The notes under the pieces were generated by a model. That model ran no database searches. It saw only the letters and a list, made by a program, of their open reading frames with translations, and was not told the DNA's origin. Position numbers and translations under genes: made by a program. Of a stretch of DNA of 64,000 nt, positions 14,831 to 28,789 are shown one piece after another. The stretch's first letter is position 1. The number at the start of each line of letters is the position of its first letter. Source of the stretch: Sapria himalayana (taxonomy: Eukaryota; Streptophyta; Magnoliopsida; Malpighiales; Rafflesiaceae); the NCBI GenBank assembly GCA_029783825.1, contig JAREIK010001461.1:216808-280807 (forward strand), given 5' to 3'.

Positions 14831-15957
14831 CAAATTTAACAACGAATTTCTAGAATTTCTAGTAAATAAACTGAAAAATAAAATATCGGGATGGAAGGAG
14901 GAATTTTTAAGTTTAGGGGGAAGAATCACATTAATAAAACATGTCTTAGAAAGCATGTTAATGCATAATATTATGATTATCAAACCCTCTTGTAAGCTGA
15001 TGAAAAATATAGAAAGAGAATTAGCTAACTTTTTATGGGTAAAAAAAGAAGGTAAATATAAGCTACACTGGAAAAAATGGAGAGATTTATGCTTTCCCGT
15101 CCAAGAGGCTGGTTTGGGCTTTGTTAATCTAGCAGACATAGCTAAAACATGGGCTAGTAGGAGATGGTGGAGACTAAAAGAAAATAATACATTATGGTCT
15201 AAATTTATGAGAGCAAAGTATTGTTTAAAAGATGATACTAACAATGAAAAAAAGAACAAAAGTAAAAGCACACAGGTCTGGACACAAATGATCAAACAAA
15301 GAGAGATAGTTGATAACCACTCTAAACTCACTAATAAAGGATGGAAATGGACATTAACACAAGATGGAATTTTTTCACTTGAATCAGTTAAAAACTTAAT
15401 TAGAAATAAGCAAGAAGAAGATATATTATTTAAATGGGCTTAAAAAAATGACAATCCACAAAAAATTAAAACTTTTATGTGAAAAGTCTTGTCCAACATA
15501 ATTCCAACAGATACAAATATAAAAAACAAAGGTGTTAAACTAGTATCCAGATGTGAGTGTTGTGCATCTGAGATAGAAACACTAGATCACCTATTTTCAA
15601 AAGGTAAAGTAGTAGTTGAAATATGAAAGAAATTAGGAATAGAATTACATATAAAATATGAACATAGTAACCTAAAAGGCAGACTTCAAAAATGGCTTAA
15701 ACAAAAAGTGTCAAGTCCTGCTCAGAAATGGATTAAAAATAATGTCCCGCTAATAGCTATCTGGTGCATTTGGAAGGCTAGAAACTACAGTAGATTTGAA
15801 GGTAGAAATATGATTATAGAGGAAATCTGGAAGGAGATAAAGGAGGAAACACGGAAAATTTCAGAAATTCGCCTTATAGATTCACAGGATAAGAGCTTAG
15901 ATAGAGACATTATAAATCACTGGAAGCTAAAAAAGAAACAACCAAAACTATTTAAAT

Positions 15958-16481
15958 TCATGGGTATAAAATGGGAAAAACCACCGAAAGGAAGATTAGC
16001 ATTAAACACAGATGATAGTTTTGATAGAGACATAGGAGTAGCGGGAGGTGGAGGAGCAATCAAAGACTTGGAAGGAAAGCTAATATTAGCTTTTACTAGA
16101 AAGATTTCAGCTTCATCAGCTCTTCATGCTGAGATTTTAGCATTAAGAGAAGGTATTATATTATGCAAAAAATTAAACATTAAAAATATAGATATTCAAA
16201 TAGATTCAAAAATACTATTTAACTTAATTAATAGAAAAGATTCAACATGGAGATACGATGATGAAATAGAAGAAATACAGCAGGAATTAAAATCATTAGA
16301 TTATAACATAAAACATATTTTTAGAGAAGTAGATGCATTAGCTGATGGTTTAGCCAAAGATGGTAAAAAGATAGGTGATCAAAAATTTAAGGAAGGTTTT
16401 TTACCGAAAAAATATATTGGTATAATAAATTTAGATAGTAAAGAAACTAATTACATTAGGAGGATTAGAGAAACCCATTGA
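15958..16481 (+). other. RNase H domain at the ORF2 C-terminus
   Basis: The frame is uninterrupted here. The four acidic residues of the plant LINE RNase H (RVT_3 type) are visible in LNTDDSF (usually NTDGS), LHAEILAL, IQIDSK and ALADGLAK. The N-terminal KWEKPPKGRLALN is the family's usual lead-in. The open frame begins upstream at 15708 within the zf-RVT/linker part. Confidence 0.9.
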
Positions 16482-17491
16482 GATTTATTTTCACCTTTAC
16501 TTTGCTTGCTTTTGTATTTCTAACCATTTTGATACAGCTTGTTAAAGAATTTACCCGGCCTTGAGGAGAAATTCCCACTCACACAGAATGGTTAAGAAAG
16601 TGATATAGTAATAAGATTATTCTATAAAATGGGACAGATTAGGGACAAGAATATAAATGTTAGGAATGTAGGCTATCTTTTTTGCAGATATAAGAAAGAG
16701 AACAGAGCAAAGCTAGACATTATGGTTATGCTTATTGGTTTAGCTGTTTATGTCATGGGAGTCTATATATTTCGGTTTTGCTTGATTGGTCTGGAAGTCT
16801 ATGTTATAAAGGGCTTTTTACCCCTGTTTTAAGAATTAAATGAGTCAAAGGTGGTCTGTGTTAAAGTCTATGTTATTTTATGTGATGTCTGTATTATGTA
16901 TGTAAGTCTACAAGTTAGTAAAGAAGTCTGTCTCAAAGCGACATGGAAGAAGAACAAAGGATACACGGCTGTACGGTATGCTTTAATATCACATCAAGAT
17001 TAAGTCTAGCAATAGATAAAGATACAAAAGCAAAGAGATTACAGGAACAATGGAAAAGACACCAAAAACGATAAGAAGGGAAACCTCTTGAACTATGATG
17101 TTTTAAAACATAAGGGAAAGGGGGGAATCGGGTGCAAGAACATAAAGAATTTCTGGTTGTATGCAGGAAATTCCAAGTTGCCACAAGATTGAAACAAATA
17201 TGATACTGAAGATAGAAATATGACAAGAAGATTGTGCATTCAAGGATATCTCTCACGTTCCACACAAATGATAACAAATAAGGATAAAAGAGGTTATATT
17301 CATGGAAAGGAAAAAGATCTATCTAAAAGTATAGGAAAAGAGATTATTGGATATAGAATCTTAGGAAAGTCTTTTATTTCTAGTTATTAAGAATGGGTGT
17401 AAAAGGGAAAGGGGTAGACGTAGATTGTACAAATGGTATTCCTCCGCCAAAAGAGAGGGTGATAATTAATAAATAATATTTGATTAAAAAA
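16482..17491 (+). other. LINE 3' untranslated region and A tail
   Basis: About 1 kb of unique, non-GATA sequence follows the ORF2 stop and ends TTGATTAAAAAAAG at the return of the GATA array. It includes a GGCTTTTTACCCCTGTTTT stretch of the kind often found behind plant LINE ORF2. Short open frames on either strand here show no recognisable domain and are not called. Confidence 0.75.
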
Positions 17492-17503
17492 AGATAAATA
17501 AAT
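17492..17503. repeat. Possible LINE target-site duplication, right copy
   Basis: AGATAAATAAAT lies immediately after the A tail and is identical to 11200-11211. Confidence 0.5.
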
Positions 17504-18252
17504 TGATAGAAAGATAGATAAATAGAAAGAATGATAGATCGATATATAGATAGATATATAGACATATAGATATATAGATAGATCGACAAATAGAGAGAAA
17601 TATAGATAGATAGATAGATAGATAGAAAGATAGATAGATAGATAGATAGATAAACAGATAGATAGATAAAAAGATAAATAGATAGATAGATAAATAAATA
17701 AATAGATAGATAGAGATATAGATAGAATATATGAAAGGCTAATTGACTAATAGTCTGAAACATAGAAATATAGTTAGATAGTTTGAAAAATAGAAAGATT
17801 GAAATATAGATAGTAAGTAAGTTAGTTAATTAGATAAATAGATAAATAAATAGATAAAAAGGAATAATATATTGATAGAATGATACATAGATACATAATG
17901 TTGATAGATAGATAAATAGATAGATATTTGGACATATAGGCATTTAGATAGACATTTAGACAGATAGGCAAAAAGAAAATTAGACAGACATATATATATA
18001 TATGTATATAAACATATAAAGAGAGTGACATATAGATTGATAAATAATTATATAGATAGATAGTTTGAAAGTTGGACAGATAAACATACAGATATACAAA
18101 AAAAATAAAAAAATACATATCAAGATATATAAACAGATTGAAAATAGATAATTAGACAAATAGATAGAAAGAAAGATAGATAAATAGAAAGATATTGAGA
18201 TAGACATATATAAAAATTGATAGATTTAAAATAGAGAGAGGCAAATAAATAG

Positions 18253-18285
<33 letters not shown>

Positions 18286-19922
18286 ATTCAATTAATAGAC
18301 ATATAGAAAGATAGATATAAAATTAGATCGATAGATAATTAGATAGACATATATATAGATAGATGGATAGAAAGATAGAAATATAGAAAGATTGATAAAT
18401 AAAGAAAAAAATAGATAGATACAAATAGAAAATTATAAATAGATAGATAGACGGATAGCTAAACAAAGAAATAAATAGATATAGTGATAGACAAATATAT
18501 AGATATATAGATAGACAAGTAGATAGATGGATAGATATATAAATATATAGATAGAGAGATAAATAGTTAGATAAATAGAAAGTTAGATAGGTAGATACTT
18601 AGATATAAAAATATATAGATAGATAGATATAAAGGGAGTAAGATCTATATATATATAGATATATAAATATATAGATAGACTAATAGATAGATAGATAGAT
18701 TAATATATAGGATAGATGAATAAATAGGCAGATAGAAAAATATAAAAATAGACAAATAAATGTCTAAAAGATAGACAAATAGTTAGATAAACCAATAGAT
18801 AAATAGACAAATTGATAGACATATAGACTGATAGATAAATTGACAGATAAATATATAAATAGACATATATATAGATATACAAGTAGATAGATAGGTAGAT
18901 AGGTAGATAGGTAGATAGGTAGATAGATAGATAGATAGCCATATAGATAGATAGATTAGAAGTCAGACAGACGGATAGACTGATAAATTGATGAGTAGAT
19001 GGGTAGATAGATATATAGACAGATAGACAAATAAACAAATAGATAGTTAAATAGATAGTCAAAATAGATAGATAGACTGATAGATATATATCCAAACATA
19101 CAAATAGATAGATATATAGATAGATAGTTAGACAATTAAATAGAGTGATAGATTAATAGATATGTAGATAAAAGAAAAAATGAATGATAGATAGATACAA
19201 AGACGATTAGGTAGTTAGATATATAGATAGATAGATAAAAAGATAAATAGAAAGATACATAGAAAGTCAAATATATAGATTTAGAAAAAGGCATATATAC
19301 AAATAGACAAATTGATAGATTGATTTAGAGATAGATAGATAGATAGACAAAGAGATAGATAGATAAATATATATACAGATATACATATAAATAGATAGAA
19401 AAATAAATAAATATGAAAGAAGATAGATAGACACATATAAAAATAGACACAGACAGATAGATAGATAGATAGATAGACAAAAAATAGATAGAAAAAATAG
19501 ACAAATAAAAAATTGACTAATATATAAAGACAAATAGAATGATACACAGATTGACATATAAATAAAAATATAGATTTATAGATTGTTAGTTAGATAGTTA
19601 TATAATTATACAGATATAAATATAGATAGAAAGATAAATAGATAGAGAGATAGACAGATAAATTGATTTTTAGATTATAGATAGATTTATAGATAGATAT
19701 ATAGAGAGAATGACAGATAAATAGATAAATAGACAAAAAGAAATATAGACACATAGAAAGATAGTCACATAAAAAGATAGAAAGAAAGAAAGATAAATAG
19801 ATATATAGACAGATAGATAGATAAATAGAATGAAAGATAGATAAGTAGATAAATAGATAGACAGATTGATATATAGAGAGTATTTCACAAAGATAGATAA
19901 ACACATTGAAACATAGAAAGAT

Positions 19923-19957
<35 letters not shown>

Positions 19958-20022
19958 TTGAAAGATAGATAGATATACTGATAGATAGATAAAGAGATAT
20001 AAAGATAGATAGATAGATAGAT

Positions 20023-20068
<46 letters not shown>

Positions 20069-20485
20069 TTAAATAGATAGATAGATAATTAGACAAATTA
20101 AAATATATATAAATAGACACACAGATAGTTATTTAGATAGATAGATAGATAGAGATGTCTATAGATAGATAGATAGATAAATTCATACATACATGCATAC
20201 ATACATAGAGAAATATAAATATTATTTAATCGACATTTAGACAAATATACATATAGCTAGATAGATAGATTGACAAAATAGATTGATATATAGATAGATA
20301 GATAGACAAATATATAAATAGATAGATATATAGATAGATAGATAGGTAGTCAGAAAGAAAGATAGTCAAATAGTAAGATAGATATAAAGACATAGATAAT
20401 TAGACAGATAGAGAGATAGAGATATAGTTAGATTTATAAATTTATTGAAAGAAAGATAGATAAAGAGATATATAGACTTATAAAT

Positions 20486-20533
<48 letters not shown>

Positions 20534-20723
20534 TCTTAGATAGAGAGACAGACAGATAGATCGATAAATATATTTACAGATACAAAGATAGACATATAGA
20601 CAATTAAACAAATAGAAAGATAGATAGATAGACATATAGACAGACAGACAGATAGTTAGTTAGATAGATAGCCAAATTGACATATAAATAATTACAATTA
20701 TAGACTAATAGACAAATAGAGAA

Positions 20724-20769
<46 letters not shown>

Positions 20770-21458
20770 ATAGAGAGATAGATAGATAGAAATATTAACA
20801 AATAGGCAAATATATAAATTGATAGATAGACTAATTGATATATTAATACAAAGATAGATAGATAGATAGAATGACAGATAGAAAGATTTCAAAATATTTA
20901 GAAAGACATATAGAAATATAAATATATTGATAGATAGATAGTCAAAAAGGCATATAACTAAATATTTAGATAGTAGACATATAGATTGATAGAAAAAATA
21001 AATATAGATTGCTAGATATATAGTAATATAGATAGATACCTTGGAACATAGATAGTTAGACAAATATACATAAATACATATAGATTGATATATAGATAGA
21101 GATATAGATATAAAAATAGATAGAGATATAAATATATAGATAGACAGATAGACTAATAGATAGATATATATACATATAGATTGATATAGATATAGATATA
21201 TAGATAAACAGATAGACTAATAGATATACATATATACATATAGATAGATAGAGGTATTGAAATTCAAACTTAGAAAGATAGATAGATCACCATATAGAAA
21301 AATAAAATGATAGTCAGATAGACTGATAGATAGATAGATATATACATAGAAGACATATTTGGATCGATAGATTGATAGATTGATTGATTGATAGATTGAT
21401 ATATAGATAGATTGACTAATAGACGGATATATATAAAGACATTTAGATAGTTACATAA

Positions 21459-21493
<35 letters not shown>

Positions 21494-22742
21494 TACACAT
21501 TTATACATAACGAGAAATAGACAGATAGATAGACAAACAAATAGATATGTAGATATATGGACTGATACACTAATAGGCTAATTGATATATATTTAGATAC
21601 ATAGATAGATTGATTGATTGATTGACATATAGACACATAGAAACACAAATAGATATATAGATATATAGACAGATAGACACATAGATAAATAGAATGATAG
21701 ATAGATAGATAGATAGCCAAATAGAAAGATTGCTAGAGATACTAATAGATAGATAGATAGAAAACATATAAATAGATAGACATATAAACAAATAAAAAAA
21801 TAGATACATATAATGATTAACATATAGATAGATTGATATATATACAGATAGATAAATACATAGATAGACATACAAACTGATAGATTGATAGATATATAGA
21901 TAGATAGATCTACACATTGATTGATATACAAATATACATGAAGATGATTAGATAGTTGGATAGATAGAGAGATTGAATGATAGATACTTAGACAGTTATA
22001 CATATAGATAGATAGATAGATATATAGAAAGATAGATAGATATATAGATCGATAGATAGAAATATTAATAGATAGATAAATAGACTGATATACAGATAGA
22101 CATATAGATAGATAGATATTTAGATAGATAAATAGTTTGATAGATAGATAATTAGATAGATAGATAGACCTATAGATAACTATACAAATAGACTAATAGA
22201 TAGAAAGACATTGAATCATAAATAGATAGATAAATATATACTCAGATAGATTGATAAATAGAGATATATATATATATATATAAACAATTAGACACTTAGA
22301 CTAATAGAATAATAGACAAATATATAGATAAAGTGATAAATACATAAACATCAATAAAGATAGATAGATAGGTAGAAAGATCGTTTAATAAATAGACAGA
22401 TTCACAAATAAATTAATAGACAAATATACACGTAGATATATAGATATATAAATAACTATAAAGATAGATAAATAAATAGATAGATAGATAAACACATAAA
22501 TAGATAGACAGATAGACAATTAGACAAATAGATAGATAGACTAATAGATAGTTATATAGTTTGAAAGATATAAAGATAAATAAATAGATAAATAGATATA
22601 TAAATAGACAGTTAGACATTTAGGCAATTAAATATATTGATAGAAAGATAGACATTTAGATAGATTGATAGATAGACAAATATATTAATGGATAGATAAA
22701 TAGAATGAATGATAAATAGATAGATTGATAGATAGATTGATA

Positions 22743-22789
<47 letters not shown>

Positions 22790-23830
22790 AGATAGATAGA
22801 TAGATAGAAAATAAATAGATAGATAGATAGATATAAAGATATATAGATAGATTGATAGACAGAAAAACAAATAGATATATAGATACTTAGAATAATAGAT
22901 AAATAGATAGATAGACAGACAGATATATAGATATATAAATAGAAAGAAAGATAGATAGATAAATAAATAGAGATATAGAAATATAGACAGATAGATAGAT
23001 ATATTAATAGATAGATTGACAAATACATAGACAGAAAGAAAGAAAGATAAATAGATAGATAGATAAACAAATAAATAGATATATAGAGAGATAGATAGAA
23101 TAATTGATATTCTAATTGACTAAAAGTATGAAACATAGAAATATAGTTAGATAGCTAGAAAAATAGAAAGATTGATATATAGATAGTAAGCGAGATAGTT
23201 AATTAGATAGATAGATAAATAAATAGATAAAAAGGAAAAATTAGTTTGATAGATTGATACATAGATACATAGGCTGATAGACAGATAGATAGATAGTCAT
23301 TTGGATATATATGTATTTAGATAGATTGAGATTTACATAGATAGGCAAATAAAAAATTAGACAAATAGATATATAGACAGATTTATAGGCATATAAACTT
23401 ATAAAGAGATAGACAGATAGATTGATAGACAATAAAATAGAAAGATAGTTAGAAACTTAGATAGATAGACATATAGATATATAAAAAAATTAAAAAATAG
23501 ATATCTAGATAAATAAATAGATTTAAAAATAGATAGTTAAAAAAATAGTTAGATAGAAAGATATACAAATAGAAATATATAGAGATAAATATATAGATAG
23601 ATTGACAGATTTAAAATAGAGTGAAAGGCAAATAAATAAATAGTTAGAGAGATATATAGATAGCTATATAGAGAGATAAATAGATAATTAGATAGATAGA
23701 CATATAGATATATAGATAGATAGATTGATTGACATATATATAGATTGATGGATAGAAAGATATAAAAATAGAAAAATTGATAGATAAACAAAAAAGATAG
23801 ATAGATAGATAAACATATTAAGATAGGTAG

Positions 23831-24224
23831 ATAGATATACAAAATGATAAATTGATAGATAGATAGATGGATAGCTAGACAAACAAATAGATAGAAATTG
23901 TGATAGATAGATATATAGATACTAGATAAAAACATACATAGATAGATAGATAGATAGAAAATCATATTGAAAGAAAGAAAGAAAGATATATATATATATA
24001 TATATATATATTCATACAACCAGATAGATAGATAGATATACAAAATGATAAATTGATAGATAGATAGATGGATAGCTAGACAAACAAATAGATAGAAATT
24101 GTGATAGATAGATATATAGATACTAGATAAAAACATACATAGATAGATAGATAGATAGAAAATCATATTGAAAGAAAGAAAGAAAGATATATATATATAT
24201 ATATTCATACAACCAGATAGATAG
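23831..24224 (+). repeat. Near-identical ~200-bp tandem duplication
   Basis: Copy 1 starts at 23831 and copy 2 at 24032 (offset 201 bp). Both run from ATAGATATACAAAATGATAA through CACAATTTC-complement, TACTAGATAAAAACATAC and a GAAAGAAAGAAAG block into a TA run and TTCATACAACCAG. The only difference I see is the TA run, about 8 bp shorter in copy 2. This identity stands out in an otherwise diverged array and implies a recent event. Confidence 0.85.
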
Positions 24225-25476
24225 ATACAAAGAATGATAGGATAATAGACTTATAGTCTAATAGATAGAAATATAGTTAGATTGTTAGATTGAGAAAAAG
24301 ATTGACAGATACAATATTAGATAGATAGATAGATAGGCAAATTATTAGATAGACATTTAAATAGAAAAAAATTTATATAGATAATCATTTAGATAGATAG
24401 ACAAATAGATAGATAGACAAATAGAGTTTTAGATAGATTAACATATAGACAGATAAAGAGATAGACAATTAGAAAGATTGATAGATTGAAAATAGAGAGA
24501 TAGACAAATATTTAGATAGAGAGATAGATAGATATATAGTTAGATAAATAGATAGAAATGAAATAATTAATTAGATAGATACCTAGACAAATTGATGGAT
24601 AGAGAGATAGACATATAGATAATTAGATAATTAGACAGATAAATATATAGATAGATAGAAAGTTTGACAAATAAGCAAATATAAAGTAGTCACATAGACC
24701 AAAAGACAAATTGAAAGATATATTGATTTTTATATAAACATATAGATAGTTTGAGAAGTAGATAGATAGACAAAAACATAGATAGAAAAAAATATAGATA
24801 GATGGACAAATATATTAGTAGATAGATATACAATTGACATATAGATAGATAAAATGATATATAGATAGATTTATAGATAAATATACACATAGACAGCTAG
24901 ATAGATAGATAGACAAATAGACATATAAACAGATAGAAAGATTAATAGACAATTAGAAAAATAAATAGATAAAAAGATAGACAAATAGATTGATAGACAT
25001 ATAGATAGATAAATAGATACACAGATAGATAATTGATAGTTAGAGATAATGATAAAGAGATATATAAATAGACAGATACATAGATTGGTTGATTGACATA
25101 TAGATAGATAGATATATAGACAAATATAGACTTAGAGAGATAAAAAGATAAACATATATAGATATAGAAAGATAAACTATTAGACAAATAGATAGATAAA
25201 TAGAAAGAAATATTGAAAGATAAACAAATAGACATATAGATAGATTGATATATAGATTAACAAATAAATTGTCATTAGATAGAGATATAAATTGATATAC
25301 GCATAGATAGATAAATAGATAGATATACATATATATAGATAAATAAAAATCCAGATAGATAAATAGACATAAAAAAAGATAAAAAGATAGATAGAAAGAA
25401 AGACAAGCAGATAGATAGACAGAAAAATAGATCGATTCATAAAAAGTCAAATAGATAGATATACATATAGATATAT

Positions 25477-25522
<46 letters not shown>

Positions 25523-28019
25523 ATAGATAGATAGATCAATATATTGACACATTGATATAAATATAGATAGATAGATAGATAAAAAGATAAATAGACAGAT
25601 AGATAGATAGAAAGATACACATATAGATAGATAGATAGATAGTAGATAGTAGATAGAATAGAAGCTAAAGAAATAGAAAAATTGACAAATTTATAGATTG
25701 ACAGATATATAGATAGTCAGATAGATAAATAGAATGAAAGATAGATTGATCAAATGATAGATAGATTGATCAAATGATAGATAGACAGATAGAATGATAG
25801 ATAGATAGGCAGAAAGATTGATAGAGATAATACCACAAAGATAGATAGATCGATATATAGATATAGATATATATATATATATATATACACTCAAATAGAT
25901 ATATATACAAATAGATAGATAGAAAAATAGATAGACAAAAAGATAGAAAGAAAGATAGATAGACAAATAGATAGATAGATAAATAGATAATTAGATATGA
26001 AGATTGGTAGATAGAGAGATAGATAAATAATTAGATATATAAAAACATAGATACACAAATAGACAGATATATAGTTAGACAAATAGATAGAAAGATAGAT
26101 ATATATACATACAAGTAGACTATATAGACTGATAGATACATAGGCCATTAGACAGATAGATAGATATATTGATAGTCATATAGACATATAAACATATAGA
26201 TCCATAGACATATATATAGATAAACCTATAGAAAGACATATAGATAGATAAAAATATAGACAAATAGATAGATATTGAAATAGATAGATATATAGATAGG
26301 TAGAGATATAAATTTATAGATTTATAAATATACAAATAGATAGATAGATATACAAATAGACATATAGATAGATAGATATATAAACACATAAACACATAGA
26401 CACATATACAAATTGGCACATAGATAGATAGAAAAATAAACAGATAGACAAATACACACCTAGATAGAAAGTTAGATAGAATAATAGACAGATAGATAGA
26501 TAAATAGATAGACATATATATAGATAGATAGATAGATACATAAAGAGATTGATAGATAGATAGATAGATATATAGAAAGAAAGTCATACTAATAGAGAAA
26601 TAATTAGATTTATAGATAGACAGATAAACATATAGAGATATAGATGGATTGATAGATATTTATATATCGATAGATAAATTGATTGACAAATAGAGAAATA
26701 AATATATATATATGCATAGTCAAATAGATAGATAGATATACAAATAGATCAATAGATTCATAGCAAGTTATATAAATTGGCGTATAGACACATATAGATA
26801 AATAGAAAGATAGTTTGATTGATTGATTGATAGATATGAAAATAGATAAATAGATAGATAGAGAGATAGTTAGATAGCCAAATAGATAGATAGGCAAATA
26901 GATATATATATATATATAAGTAGATAGACAAATAAAAATTTAGACAACTAGATAGATAGATAGATACACATATATATAGATATACACATTGACAAATAGT
27001 TAAATAAATAGAAAGACAGACAGACAGATAGATATATATATAGATAGATAAACACATAGACAGACAGATAGATAGTAAAATAGATAAAAAAATAGATAGA
27101 TAAGCAAATAGGTAGATTGGGAGATAAAGAGAATGACAAATAGATATATAATTATAAATATACAAAAATACAACTTGATTTATAGATAGATAGATAGATA
27201 GACATTTAGACAGATTGTTTGAATGACTCATAGAGAGTTAGTCAAATTGATAGATAGATAGATACACAAATAAATAAATAGACAGATAGGTACATAGAAA
27301 TGTTGGTAGATATATAGATAGATAGATATATAGATACATAGATAGAGAGAAAGATAAATAAAACAATAGATATACATAATGATAAAAAGATAGATAACTA
27401 GATAGATAGATAGATAGCTTGACAGATCGACAAATAGATAGATAGACTGATATACTAAAATACTAATAGATAGAAAGATATTTAGATAATTAGATAGATA
27501 GACAGATAGACAGATAGATATATAGATAAATAGATTGATTGATAGAAAGATAGTTAGATAGTTCGATAGATAAATTGTTAGATAGATAGACAGATATAAA
27601 TATAAATAGTTTGTAGCTACATAGATCGATAGATAGAAATATAGACATTTAGATAAATAAACAAATAAATAGATAGACATATAGATAGATACACAAATAT
27701 ATAGATAGTTAGATAGATAGAAATATATATATATAGAGAAAGATAGATAGATAGACAAATAGATAGATAGATAAACAAAAATATAGATAGATAGATAAAC
27801 AGATAAACTAATAGACTAATAGATAGCTAGATAGATAGATTTATAGATATAAAGATAGATAGGCAGATATACAGATAGACAAATAGATAGATAGATATAC
27901 AAATAGTCACAGGCACAAAAACAGAAAGATAGATAGATAGATTGATTGATTGATAGAAATTCAAGTAGTTAAAATTACATATTGATAGACAGACACATAG
28001 ATAAATATACATATAAAAA

Positions 28020-28738
28020 TATAGATAGTTAGGAAAATAAATAGATAGTCATATAGATATATAGATAGGTAGATAGATAGATAGATAGAAAAATAAAAAG
28101 AGAGATATATAGATAGATAGATTTATTCATGAATAGATATAAATATAGAAAGATAGATTGATTGACAAATAGATAGATAAAAAGATAGAAACATAGAGAG
28201 CTAATATATAGATAGATAGATATTGATATAGAATGATTGATTGATAGAAAAAGAAACAAATAGATATATAAAGCGATAGAAAGATAGGAAGATATACATA
28301 AAGATATATAGATAGATATATATATTGATATATATATATATAGATATATAGATTGATCAATAAATAGTGAGATAAATATATATACACAATGATATAAATA
28401 TAGATAGATAGATAAATAAATAGATAGGAAGATAGATTGATAGCCGGATAGTTATATAGATAGTTGGACACACTATAAACTTTGAAAATAGATAGATAGA
28501 TATGCAGATAGATAGATAGTCAGATAAGTAAATACACACATAGATAGATAGATTGATAGATAGATATATATACACATATATAGATAGTTAGAGAGATAGA
28601 TTGAGTTACAAATATGCAAAAGACAAGTAGATAGATTTATAGTTAGATAGATAAAAAGATTGGCAGATATACAGATAGAATGATAGATATATACATAGAT
28701 AGATTTTATGATAGGCACATAGATATAAAGACAAATAG

Positions 28739-28789
<51 letters not shown>

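Larger units (their letters stand above)
12555..16481 (+). pseudogene. LINE ORF2, endonuclease-RT-RNase H polyprotein (broken)
   Basis: The candidate start ATG 12555 overlaps the end of ORF1 by 8 bases, and the characteristic endonuclease start NIWGIANIPSRNRLKKL follows. Domains in order are AP endonuclease (to ~13230), a lysine-rich linker, reverse transcriptase (~13850-14830), zf-RVT (~15450-15640) and RNase H (~15958-16440). Visible disruptions are TAG 12573, TAG 12726, TAA 12792, a frameshift near 13631, TGA 13904, frame changes between 14431 and 14448, TAA 15441, TGA 15480 and TGA 15624. From 14448 to the final stop the frame is otherwise continuous. In life it nicks target DNA, reverse-transcribes LINE RNA and degrades RNA in the hybrid. 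The whole is recognisable with high certainty and is not functional. Confidence 0.92.
11212..17491 (+). mobile_element. Plant L1-type LINE, nearly complete, decayed
   Basis: A 6.3-kb non-GATA insertion contains two overlapping ORFs in the order typical of plant L1 elements: a nucleic-acid-binding ORF1, then ORF2 with endonuclease, reverse transcriptase, zinc-binding and RNase H parts. A ~1-kb 3' untranslated region follows, ending in a short A run at 17486-17492 next to a possible 12-bp target duplication. Only ~13 bp separate the left junction from the ORF1 ATG, so the 5' UTR is essentially missing, consistent with 5' truncation during insertion. At least nine in-frame stops and about three frameshifts show that it is dead. 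Confidence 0.93.
9014..20671 (+). repeat. Higher-order GATA unit 3 (~5.4 kb plus LINE)
   Basis: The landmark recurs at 9014 and 20672. Removing the LINE and one target copy (about 6.29 kb) leaves ~5.4 kb. Landmarks shared with unit 2, in the same order, are TGAAGATGAT at 10221, the TACAGATGGATATATAAAAAG block near 11000, TGAAACATAG at 17756 and the AGTTATATAATTATACAG block near 19596. A further partial unit follows: TGAAGATGAT at 21939 and TGAAACATAG at 23129. The LINE therefore inserted after the unit structure was in place. Confidence 0.6.

Noticed and set aside
14804..15331. 175-codon - strand frame inside the LINE
   Set aside because: It is the antisense of the well-supported reverse-transcriptase region and has no domain of its own.
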